Below, in pieces: positions 1-6,221 of a stretch of 12,613 nt of DNA; the stretch's first letter is position 1; each line of letters begins with the position of its first letter. The position numbers and the translations under genes are program-made. The notes under the pieces are model-generated. The model was given only the letters and a program-made list of their open reading frames with translations, made no database searches and was not told the origin of the DNA. This stretch comes from Candidatus Omnitrophota bacterium (GTDB taxonomy: Bacteria; Omnitrophota; Koll11; Gygaellales; JAQTUY01), in the NCBI GenBank assembly GCA_028707105.1, contig JAQTUY010000037.1, forward strand, positions 1 through 12,613, read 5' to 3'.

Positions 1-752
1 GAATACTTAAAATCCGGATGCACCGCGATAGCCACATTAGCCAGTAAAGTCCAGGGAGTGGTCGTCCAGACAACGGCATAAGTTTTTCTGCCCTGCATCA
101 TCTCCTGGAGCTGGAATTTTATAAAGACGGAAGGCGAAGTATCATCCTCGTATTCCACCTCGGCCTCGGCTAAAGCTGTCTCGCAGACATAACACCAGTT
201 AACCGGCTTTAAGCCGCGGTAGACATAACCTTTTTTTACCAGACCGGCAAAAGACCTGACAATCGCTTCTTCATACTCAGGGAGAAGGGTAAGATACGGG
301 TTGTTCCAGTCTGCGAATACCCCCAGCCTTTTAAACTGTTCTTTCTGGGTATTGACATAACGCATCGCGTAATCATAAGCCTTGACGCGGAAATCGGCCT
401 GTTTTATCTGGTATTTATTTATCTTTAATTCTTTGAATAGCTGGTGTTCCACCGGCAGGCCATGGCAATCCCAGCCCGGAACATAAGCCGAATCAAAACC
501 CTGCATCGTCCTATGCTTGATAACGATATCCTTAAGGGTCTTATTCAGGGCGTGGCCGAGATGAATATCCCCGTTGGCATAAGGAGGCCCGTCATGCAGG
601 ACGTATTTCCTGCCCCCGGCGGAATTCTTCCTGATCAGGCCGTGAATATCTTGTTCGTTCCATTTGGCTGTCAGAGCCGTTTCTTTCACGGGAAGGTTGG
701 CCTTCATCGGAAAGTCGGTCTTGGGCAGATTTAATGTATTTTTGTATTCCAT
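1..752 (-). CDS. ileS: Isoleucyl-tRNA synthetase, N-terminal part (3' end outside window)
   Basis: Class I aminoacyl-tRNA synthetase that charges tRNA-Ile in the cytoplasm. I translated the minus strand by hand from the ATG at 752-750; about 250 residues are visible before the window ends, out of roughly 900 or more in the family. The start aligns with E. coli IleRS (MEYKNTLNLPKTDFPM here against MSDYKSTLNLPETGFPM). The HIGH signature appears as HLGH at residues 64-67 inside DGPPYANGDIHLGHALNK. It is followed by PGWDCHGLPVE near residues 92-102, a RGLKPVNWC motif, and WTTTPWTL at the start of the CP1 editing region near the visible end. The KMSKS motif, anticodon domain and any C-terminal zinc site lie outside. 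It starts 14 nt after the PfkB kinase stop, with only a weak ribosome site (GGA), so it is probably the last gene, or a late one, of the yggS operon. Identification is secure. Confidence 0.97.
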   Translation of the reverse strand, partial: MEYKNTLNLPKTDFPMKANLPVKETALTAKWNEQDIHGLIRKNSAGGRKYVLHDGPPYANGDIHLGHALNKTLKDIVIKHRTMQGFDSAYVPGWDCHGLPVEHQLFKELKINKYQIKQADFRVKAYDYAMRYVNTQKEQFKRLGVFADWNNPYLTLLPEYEEAIVRSFAGLVKKGYVYRGLKPVNWCYVCETALAEAEVEYEDDTSPSVFIKFQLQEMMQGRKTYAVVWTTTPWTLLANVAIAVHPDFKY

Positions 753-766
753 TTTATCCGGTTATT

Positions 767-1666
767 TTAAAAACTCACGATCTTTTTAAATTTTGCCAGC
801 CTGGCGTTCATCTCGGGTACCGTAAGAACAGCTGTGCGCTCTAAGCCGAAACCCTGCACGTTAAAAGAAGCGCAGATAGTGCCATAGGCAATGGCCTTCT
901 TGATGTCCGCTTCCCTTAAACCCCGGCGGCCTGAAAGGTATCCCATAAATCCTCCGGCAAAGGTATCGCCCGCGCCGGTGGGATCCACTATTGTGTCTAT
1001 CGGGTAAGCGGGGAGCGAAAAAATAAACGCGTCGCTGACAAACATCACCCCATGCTCGCCTTTTTTTACCACGATCATCGGCGGCCCCATTCTTCTTAAG
1101 GCCTTGGCCGCTTTTAAAAGGTTGCTCTCGCCGGAAAGCGCTTTAGCCTCGCCTTCATTGACCAGGTAAATATCGGCCATTTTCAAGACCTTCAACAAGG
1201 CGCGGCGCTTATTATTTATCCAGTAATTCATGCTGTCCAACCCTACGAGTTTAGGGCGGCGCATCGCTTTTAAAAGGCGCATCTGGATGTCGGGATCGAT
1301 ATTCGCCAGAAAAACATTCTCAATACCGGTCTCTCCGGCGGCCACGCGCGGGTTAAAAGAAGACAAGACGCCCAGGCGGGTATTCAGCGTGATCGCCGTG
1401 TTCAGGTCACCCTCGTATTTGCCTTCCCATTTAAAAGAAAGGCCGGGCATTTTCTCGACGGAATTGAGTATTATACCTTTATTCTTAAGGAAGTCCATAT
1501 ATCTTTTGGGGAAATCTTCCCCGATGACCGCCACCAGGTGCACATCCGAAAAAAGCCTCGCCGCGGTGGAGAAATGAGAAGCTGAACCGCCCAGCATATC
1601 CTTCCTTGCCCCGCAGGGAGTCAAAACATTATCCAGCGCCACCGTCCCCAAAACTATGATGCTCAT
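767..1666 (-). CDS. PfkB-family sugar/nucleoside kinase
   Basis: A 299-residue ribokinase/PfkB-fold kinase, a normal length for the family, expected to phosphorylate a sugar or nucleoside with ATP in the cytoplasm. Visible motifs are the N-terminal GG pair at residues 26-27 (substrate lid and di-glycine region), VKKGEHG at about 200-206, and the second PfkB signature DPTGAGD at 228-234, in which Asp234 is the predicted catalytic base and the GAG forms the anion hole. The substrate cannot be read from the sequence. The ATG shares its A with the mtnP stop (TAATG), and a GGGAG ribosome site lies about 10 nt upstream, so the two are translationally coupled. This makes a nucleoside or methylthioribose-related substrate attractive, for example recycling of adenosine or a sugar released from MTA. 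That is inference; ribokinase-like or other sugar kinase activity is equally possible. Family confidence is high, specificity low. Confidence 0.9.
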   Translation of the reverse strand: MSIIVLGTVALDNVLTPCGARKDMLGGSASHFSTAARLFSDVHLVAVIGEDFPKRYMDFLKNKGIILNSVEKMPGLSFKWEGKYEGDLNTAITLNTRLGVLSSFNPRVAAGETGIENVFLANIDPDIQMRLLKAMRRPKLVGLDSMNYWINNKRRALLKVLKMADIYLVNEGEAKALSGESNLLKAAKALRRMGPPMIVVKKGEHGVMFVSDAFIFSLPAYPIDTIVDPTGAGDTFAGGFMGYLSGRRGLREADIKKAIAYGTICASFNVQGFGLERTAVLTVPEMNARLAKFKKIVSF

Positions 1667-2523
1667 TATATATATCTCCCGATCAAAAGGCCCAGATCTT
1701 TCTTCGTTTTAGCCGGAATGAATTTCTTATCGGTGACTATAGCATGCTCAAGGGCATGTTGACAGGCGCACTTTCTTTCCCCGGCCAGGTAGGGCATGGC
1801 TTTTTTAAGTATCCTCTTGGCGTTATCTATGTTCTTAAACAGATTGCTGATAACCATATCAGCGCTGACCGCGGATTCGGACTTATGCCAGCAGTCATAA
1901 TCCGTGATCGCCGCTAAGGTGACATAACAGATCTCCGCCTCCCGGGCAAGCTTGGCTTCAGCCATATTGGTCATGCCGATTATATCCATATCCCAGCTGC
2001 GGTAAAGTTCAGATTCAGCCCGGGTAGAAAACTGCGGCCCCTCCATATTGATATAGGTCTTGCCGGTATGGATATTCACGCCCGCTTCTGCCGCCGCCTG
2101 GCAGACTATATCGCCAAGCTCTGAGCATATCGGTTCACCAAAAGCTATATGCGCCACTATCCCATCGCTGAAAAAAGTCATCGGCCGGGCCTGGTTGGTC
2201 CGGTCCACGAACTGATCCGGCAAAACAAAATCCAGGGGCTTTAATTCATCCCTTAAACTTCCGCAGGCAGTCACTGATATTATCCTCTCCACCCCCAGCT
2301 TCTTCATCGCGTAGATGTTCGCGCGGTAATTTATCTGGCTGGGCGAAATACGGTGGCCTACCCCGTGGCGGGGCAAAAATACGACTTCTACCCCCTCCAG
2401 TTTTCCGACGGCCAGCTTATCCGAGGGCTTGCCGAACGGAGTTGTGACCGCAACCTGCTTGACCTTAGTCAAACCTTCTATTTTGTATAAACCGCTGCCG
2501 CCGATTATGCCCAGACGTGACAT
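1666..2523 (-). CDS. mtnP: S-methyl-5'-thioadenosine phosphorylase (MTAP)
   Basis: Cleaves 5'-methylthioadenosine with phosphate to adenine and methylthioribose-1-phosphate, salvaging the by-product of polyamine and other SAM-dependent synthesis. The 285 residues match the MTAP/PNP family throughout: GIIGGSGLY at 5-13 (phosphate loop; human MTAP has GGTGL), RHGVGHRISP at 52-61, TACGSLRDE at 85-93, MEGPQFSTRAE at 160-170, and TDYDCW at 207-212, which carries the adenine-recognising Asp pair in MTAP. TACGSL and DYDCW favour MTAP over purine nucleoside phosphorylase or methylthioinosine phosphorylase. The C-terminal CAC segment near 252-254 is usual in bacterial members as I recall them. The start is fixed by a strong AAGGAG ribosome site 8 nt upstream. 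It follows proC after 36 nt and overlaps the PfkB kinase by one base. No mtnA or other methionine-salvage gene is in the window. Confidence 0.95.
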   Translation of the reverse strand: MSRLGIIGGSGLYKIEGLTKVKQVAVTTPFGKPSDKLAVGKLEGVEVVFLPRHGVGHRISPSQINYRANIYAMKKLGVERIISVTACGSLRDELKPLDFVLPDQFVDRTNQARPMTFFSDGIVAHIAFGEPICSELGDIVCQAAAEAGVNIHTGKTYINMEGPQFSTRAESELYRSWDMDIIGMTNMAEAKLAREAEICYVTLAAITDYDCWHKSESAVSADMVISNLFKNIDNAKRILKKAMPYLAGERKCACQHALEHAIVTDKKFIPAKTKKDLGLLIGRYI

Positions 2524-2531
2524 GAATTCAT

Positions 2532-2537
2532 CTCCTT
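2532..2537 (-). promoter_or_regulatory. Strong ribosome binding site for mtnP
   Basis: AAGGAG reads on the minus strand with 8 nt to the mtnP ATG. It is the best Shine-Dalgarno match in the window. It selects the ATG at 2523 over an out-of-frame ATG directly after the GGAG, and suggests mtnP is initiated independently of proC. Confidence 0.8.
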
Positions 2538-2559
2538 TAAATTTATTGTATGAATTTAA

Positions 2560-3387
2560 TTACCTCCGTGATAATTCCGCGGCGCGCTTCACCGCGGCCT
2601 TGACCGCTTCTTCCAAAGAACCGCCGTTTATCAAAACCTCCAGGCCTGCCGCCGTAGTCCCGCCCTTAGAAGTCACCTTATCCCGCAAAACTTCGGCTGA
2701 TAAGCCGGTTTCTTTAAGCAAGGCCAGGCTCCCCTGCGCCGTAGACGCGGCTAATACCTTGGCCTGCCCGGGATTAAAACCTACGCTGACAGCCGCCTGG
2801 ATAAGTTGGGGCGTAAAAATACCGCAGGTATAATCATCCCACTGCGCGGGCTGTTTGTCTTGGAGAAAATAATAAAGATATCCCGGCCCGCTTCCTGAGA
2901 CTGCCGTGGCGGCGTCCATCATCTCTTCGCTGATAACCAGGGTCTCGCCTAATTCCTTGAACAATCTCTCCGCTAAATTCAAGTTCCAGGTGCTTGCTGT
3001 CTTGCCCTTGCATAAACAGCTCATCCCCTTGCCGACTTTAGCCGGGATGTTCGGCATTACCCGGATGACCTCTACGTCCTCCCCCAGCCGGCTCTCGATA
3101 TAACCGGTAGTCGTGCCCGCGGCGATGCTGATCACTAGTTTTTTCTGGACGTCGAATTTAACGTGCTTTAAGACGTCCTCAAAATCCTGGGGCTTGACCG
3201 CCAGTATCACCACGTCCGACTTCTTCAGCAAGTCGTCCAGGGTTTTAGCTATATCTACCGAAGGGATGCCGAAGGTCCGGCCCGCTTCCTTGTCATAGAC
3301 CTGGAAGGAGCAAACGCGTTTCATGCGCTCGTAAATAGCTGAGCCCATATTCCCAAAGCCGATTATCCCCGCGTTGACTTCATTCAT
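2560..3387 (-). CDS. proC: Pyrroline-5-carboxylate reductase
   Basis: Last step of proline synthesis: reduces 1-pyrroline-5-carboxylate to L-proline with NAD(P)H in the cytoplasm. The 275 residues show the Rossmann loop GFGNMGSAI at 10-18, VKPQDF at 64-69, ISIAAGTT near 86-93, RVMPNIPA at 109-116, and the C-terminal catalytic/dimer signature SGSGPGY at 164-170 with DKVTSKGGTTAAGLE at 236-250. The start overlaps the yggS stop as ATGA and has AGAGAGG 5 nt upstream, so coupling to yggS is likely. yggS-proC pairing is widespread in bacteria. Against E. coli ProC there appears to be an insertion of about 17 residues (roughly 176-192, including QWDDYTCG) directly after SGSGPGYLYYFL, in the helical dimerisation domain. 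The reading frame stays open and the motifs resume on both sides, so this is not a frameshift. Function confidence is high. Confidence 0.96.
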   Translation of the reverse strand: MNEVNAGIIGFGNMGSAIYERMKRVCSFQVYDKEAGRTFGIPSVDIAKTLDDLLKKSDVVILAVKPQDFEDVLKHVKFDVQKKLVISIAAGTTTGYIESRLGEDVEVIRVMPNIPAKVGKGMSCLCKGKTASTWNLNLAERLFKELGETLVISEEMMDAATAVSGSGPGYLYYFLQDKQPAQWDDYTCGIFTPQLIQAAVSVGFNPGQAKVLAASTAQGSLALLKETGLSAEVLRDKVTSKGGTTAAGLEVLINGGSLEEAVKAAVKRAAELSRR

Positions 3388-4094
3388 TCTTGCCTCTCTC
3401 CGGAAAAGATCACCCTGCCCAGCCGCAATAGATCCGAACCTTCTTCGATGGCGACCTCAAAATCATCGGTCATGCCCATTGACAGGACCAGCGGCTGACG
3501 TCCGGCACCCGGCAGCTTTTGTATATTATCTTTAAGCTCCCGCAGCATCCTGAAATACGGCCTGGCTTTTTCAGGAGCATCCGCTAAAGGAGCGATGGTC
3601 ATCAGCCCTTTTAAACTTATGTTCTTAAACCCGGGCATGCTATTCACAAGCTTAAGCGCTTCATCGGGTTTCGCGCCTGACTTAGAAGCCTCGGGGGATG
3701 TTTTCACCTCAAGTAGGATCTCCTGTATCTTGCCTGATAGGCCTGCCTGTTTATCGATCTCCTCAACCAGGCGCAGGCTGTCCACCGAATGGATCAGGTC
3801 AAATATCCTGACCGCCTCTTTTACTTTATTGGTCTGCAGGTGGCCGACCATATGCCACCTGGGCTTGGCCGCGGACGGAAAAAGGCTTAACGCGTTATAT
3901 TTAAGCCCCGCTTCCTGGACGCGGTTCTCCCCGATATCGGTAAGGCCGCTTTCCAGGGCTTGCTTTAATTCATCGACCGTCCTGCCCTTGCTTACCGCGA
4001 CTATGCTTATCGCGCCCGGGTCTCTTTTGGCCCTGGAACAAGCCAAAGAAACGCGGCGCCTGACCTCAAGAATGTTCCCCACGACCGTATCCAT
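3384..4094 (-). CDS. yggS: YggS/PROSC-family PLP homeostasis protein
   Basis: A pyridoxal-5'-phosphate binding protein (COG0325, YggS/YlmE/PROSC) that buffers PLP and affects amino-acid metabolism; it has no firmly established enzyme activity. The 236 residues form the expected single TIM-barrel of alanine-racemase type. The PLP Schiff-base lysine is Lys36 in AVSK, at the same number as in E. coli YggS. Other family motifs are DIGENRVQE, WHMVGHLQTNK, IHSVDS, LKGLMTIAP and LSMGMTDDFEVAI, followed by GSDLLRLGRVIF near the C-terminus. The N-terminus aligns with E. coli from residue 1, which supports this ATG. The start has no spaced Shine-Dalgarno (AGGA abuts the ATG), and a near-consensus promoter lies so close that the mRNA may be leaderless. 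It is first in its unit and overlaps proC by ATGA. Confidence 0.96.
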   Translation of the reverse strand: MDTVVGNILEVRRRVSLACSRAKRDPGAISIVAVSKGRTVDELKQALESGLTDIGENRVQEAGLKYNALSLFPSAAKPRWHMVGHLQTNKVKEAVRIFDLIHSVDSLRLVEEIDKQAGLSGKIQEILLEVKTSPEASKSGAKPDEALKLVNSMPGFKNISLKGLMTIAPLADAPEKARPYFRMLRELKDNIQKLPGAGRQPLVLSMGMTDDFEVAIEEGSDLLRLGRVIFSGERQE

Positions 4095-4101
4095 TCCTAG
4101 T

Positions 4102-4129
4102 ATTATACATAATATAGGTATAGGGTCAA
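4102..4129 (-). promoter_or_regulatory. Predicted sigma70 promoter for yggS operon
   Basis: The minus strand reads TTGACC (4129-4124), a 16-nt spacer, then TATAAT (4107-4102), with a TG dinucleotide directly before the -10. This is one mismatch from the full sigma70 consensus. Transcription would be expected to begin about 7 nt after the -10, near 4095, at or next to the yggS ATG at 4094. It lies directly after the hairpin that follows ftsA, so it would start a new unit, yggS to ileS. This is sequence-based only; the host's sigma factor preference is unknown. Confidence 0.65.
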
Positions 4130-4140
4130 TAAAAAACGAG

Positions 4141-4208
4141 AAAAACGGGGTCAGACCTGATTTTTATCGCTATTTGATATTGGAAAAATCAGGTCTGACC
4201 CCGTTTTT
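4141..4208. repeat. Perfect 25-bp inverted repeat at the ftsA 3' end; possible terminator or REP/MITE-like element
   Basis: Arms at 4141-4165 and 4184-4208 are exact reverse complements over 25 bp, separated by 18 nt. Each arm has an A-tract outside, a GC-rich core (GGGGTCAGACCTGA) and a T-tract inside. The core itself contains a small interrupted palindrome, GGTC-A-GACC. The right arm includes two bases of the ftsA TAA stop. Read on the minus strand, the hairpin ends in a T-run followed shortly by another (CTCGTTTTTT), so it can serve as an intrinsic terminator for the division cluster. The exact symmetry and near-blunt arms also fit a dispersed palindromic repeat inserted here. From memory, GGGGTCAGACC-type repeats occur near REP-associated (Y1-type) transposases in several lineages; I could not check this. 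Confidence 0.8.
4141..4208 (-). terminator. Probable intrinsic terminator of the dcw operon
   Basis: The 25-bp stem with an 18-nt loop begins at the ftsA stop codon and is followed on the minus strand by two T-runs (within the stem, and at about 4136-4131). The yggS promoter begins inside or just after the second T-run. The position between the two units supports terminator function. The long stem and A/T arms are atypical for a simple terminator, so it may be a repeat used as one. Confidence 0.55.
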
Positions 4209-5469
4209 AAAAGTATTCTTGATAGAGTTCTTTGGCCCTGTTGACCAGCGAGATCACGGGATTGTGGGTGGGGTCCGGGCTGAATAAGCGGCCGCGGCTG
4301 CGTGTTGATTCGACACCCTGTTGTATCAAACCTATGGATGTGGCGTAAGTCAGGAAGCGCGCGGTGGAGGAAGAGGCTTCTTTTTTAACTGCCGCCGGTA
4401 ACTCCGGGTTGGCAAATGACGCCATTTTCACGGGGAAACCAAGCTTGGCTTCCATCATCTCAAGAAATCCTTCTACCAGGATGGTCCTTCCGGCTACCGT
4501 GATATCATCAACGCTGGACTCTTCCGCTAATATCCGGCCCAACCTGGACTTAATGGAATTGCATAACGTTTCGGCCTTGGAGGTAAGGATATCGCAGATC
4601 GCCTTCTGGGAAATAGTGCGGTAGAAATTCTCTTCTTTTATCATCACCTCTTTATCCGGAACGTTCTCAGAAGGGCCCACGATCCCGTAAGATTCCTTCA
4701 GGTCCTTGGCCAGGGCAAAAGGTATTTTTAGCGCCTGGACAAAACCCTGGGTCAGGTCATCCCCGCCCATAGAAAGGGTATCGATGCTGTATAAAGTGCC
4801 GTCCTTAAAAACCAGGATGTCGGTGATATCGCTGCCGATATCGCATAAGATGTGCACGCCTTTATAGAAATCGTCCTCGTCAAATACTATTTTGCTGGTC
4901 GCCAGGCCCGATAGGAACAGCCCCTGCATCTGGCATCCCGCCTGTTCTATCGCCCGGTTAAGCCCCTGGATAAGAGGAAGCTTGACGCATATCAAATAAA
5001 GGTCCACTTCCAGTTTATGCCCGTATAACCCCAGAGGATCAGCAATGCCGTCCTGGTTATCGACAGTATAGCTTATGGGGATCTTATGCACGATGTCTTC
5101 TTCTATATTAGCCCCCAGTATCTGGGCTTCATGAATGACCTTGCGGATATCATACCGGGTTATTATCTTGCTCCCTCTTTCCGTAAGGGGTATGATCGCC
5201 CGGCTATGTTTGGTAATTATATCCTGGCCGTAAATATTGACAATGACCGATTTTACCGGCCGGCCGGACCTGGCATTTAAGCTCCTCAGGATCCTGCTGA
5301 CGCAATCGGAAAAATCCGCGGAATCCACGACCTTGCCCATCTTCACCCCGCGGCAGGGCACGGACTCAAGAAAAATATCGGTAATAACCCCCTTCCTGGT
5401 GTAACCGGCAAGCGCGGCGGCGATCTTGCTGGATCCCAGGTCCAAAGCGCAGATGTAATTAGGTCTCAT
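4207..5469 (-). CDS. ftsA: Cell division protein FtsA (actin-like) with unusual nucleotide motifs
   Basis: Actin-family protein that tethers FtsZ to the inner face of the membrane and recruits later divisome proteins. The 420 residues match the family length. ALDLGSSK at 8-15 is the first phosphate loop. The FtsA-specific 1C/SHS2 domain includes the stretch IPISYTVDNQDGIADPLGLYG (about 130-150). A C-terminal segment (about 405-420, ending ELYQEYF) can form an amphipathic helix like the E. coli membrane-targeting tail. Two motifs deviate: the second phosphate loop, normally DIGGGTTD, reads DIGSDITD at 210-217, and the adenosine motif, normally a GG pair, reads VAGRTILVEG at 325-334. ATP binding may be weak or altered. 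The gene starts 17 nt after ftsQ, with GGGGG as the only ribosome-site-like run. No ftsZ follows. PilM is a relative, but the 1C-domain motif favours FtsA. Confidence 0.93.
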   Translation of the reverse strand: MRPNYICALDLGSSKIAAALAGYTRKGVITDIFLESVPCRGVKMGKVVDSADFSDCVSRILRSLNARSGRPVKSVIVNIYGQDIITKHSRAIIPLTERGSKIITRYDIRKVIHEAQILGANIEEDIVHKIPISYTVDNQDGIADPLGLYGHKLEVDLYLICVKLPLIQGLNRAIEQAGCQMQGLFLSGLATSKIVFDEDDFYKGVHILCDIGSDITDILVFKDGTLYSIDTLSMGGDDLTQGFVQALKIPFALAKDLKESYGIVGPSENVPDKEVMIKEENFYRTISQKAICDILTSKAETLCNSIKSRLGRILAEESSVDDITVAGRTILVEGFLEMMEAKLGFPVKMASFANPELPAAVKKEASSSTARFLTYATSIGLIQQGVESTRSRGRLFSPDPTHNPVISLVNRAKELYQEYF

Positions 5470-5486
5470 GTTAAGTTGTGCCCCCG

Positions 5487-6221
5487 TTAATCATCCAGAT
5501 ATTTTATTACAGGTTCTTTAAATCTAAGATCGATATATTTCACGTTCGAAAATCCCCGCCCTACATGAGCCAGCAGCGGAGCTAGAAGCTTGACCTTTCC
5601 GGCGATATCGTTATCGCCGATCTTTATCTCCACGTTGTTCGGGATAAAAAACGAGATCTTGTCCGCGCTGGAAGCGTTGATCCTGTTTATTTTATAATTC
5701 TTGAGCTCAACTGTACTATTGACCCGCTGGATCAGCTCCAAAGCGAGATTCAATTCTTTGATATTATACCTCATTCCGGGCTTGGCACCAAGCATCTTGC
5801 TTTCCAGCCCGGTTATGACCGGGAGGGCGGCATCCGTTCCTTTCAGGGCGACGTCAAATAACACGGCATCCTTCCCGACCAGGAAATAACGCGCAAGCTT
5901 GATATAGGCCAGCGGCGCTCTTTTCTTAAACTCCGCCATGACGCCGTTAGGCAGATACCTGGTCAATCTTATGTTGTTATAAGCCGGGTATGCCGCGCGT
6001 AAGCCCTTAGCCTGTTTCTCCAGGTCCAGCGAAAAAATATTGCGCCCCTTCAAATAAGAGAGGTCGATCGTATTGTCATTGGAGACTATATATTTTACGC
6101 TGAAATATTCCCTGCTTTGCAGGAATCCGGAAAGGCAGCGCAGGATGAAATAAAGAGCGATAGCCAATACCAGGCCTAAGATCAGGGCGTCAACGAGTAA
6201 ATCTGTCTTCTTTTTTTTCAT
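5487..6221 (-). CDS. ftsQ: Cell division protein FtsQ/DivIB
   Basis: Bitopic inner-membrane divisome protein that, with FtsB and FtsL, regulates septal peptidoglycan synthesis. The 244 residues show a short Lys-rich cytoplasmic tail (MKKKKTD), one transmembrane helix at about 8-31, a POTRA domain at about 39-107 (starting FSVKYIVS and including RLTRYLPNGV), and a C-terminal beta domain ending VKYIDLRFKEPVIKY, the typical FtsQ closing strand. Sequence conservation is low, as usual for this family, and assignment rests on architecture plus position between ddl and ftsA. The start overlaps the end of ddl by 32 nt and has no good Shine-Dalgarno, so it probably depends on re-initiation after ddl. 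The start codon is followed by a run of eight A residues. Confidence 0.93.
   Translation of the reverse strand: MKKKKTDLLVDALILGLVLAIALYFILRCLSGFLQSREYFSVKYIVSNDNTIDLSYLKGRNIFSLDLEKQAKGLRAAYPAYNNIRLTRYLPNGVMAEFKKRAPLAYIKLARYFLVGKDAVLFDVALKGTDAALPVITGLESKMLGAKPGMRYNIKELNLALELIQRVNSTVELKNYKINRINASSADKISFFIPNNVEIKIGDNDIAGKVKLLAPLLAHVGRGFSNVKYIDLRFKEPVIKYLDD

Noticed and set aside
2545..2550. TACAAT as a -10 box for a separate mtnP promoter
   Set aside because: No credible -35 lies 16-18 nt upstream (ATCACG at the best spacing), and the AT-rich 36-nt gap makes such a hexamer likely by chance.
4141..4208. CRISPR repeat or phage attachment site
   Set aside because: There is one inverted pair only, with no direct repeats, spacers, cas genes, integrase or tRNA nearby.
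3595..4287. Plus-strand open frame of 230 codons crossing the hairpin
   Set aside because: It is antisense to yggS and the end of ftsA and runs through the inverted repeat; no recognisable domain.
6190..6221. Programmed frameshift fusing Ddl to FtsQ at the A8 run
   Set aside because: A -1 slip on the A-run leads into the third frame, not the ftsQ frame; FtsQ has its own ATG and a complete N-terminal tail and membrane helix.
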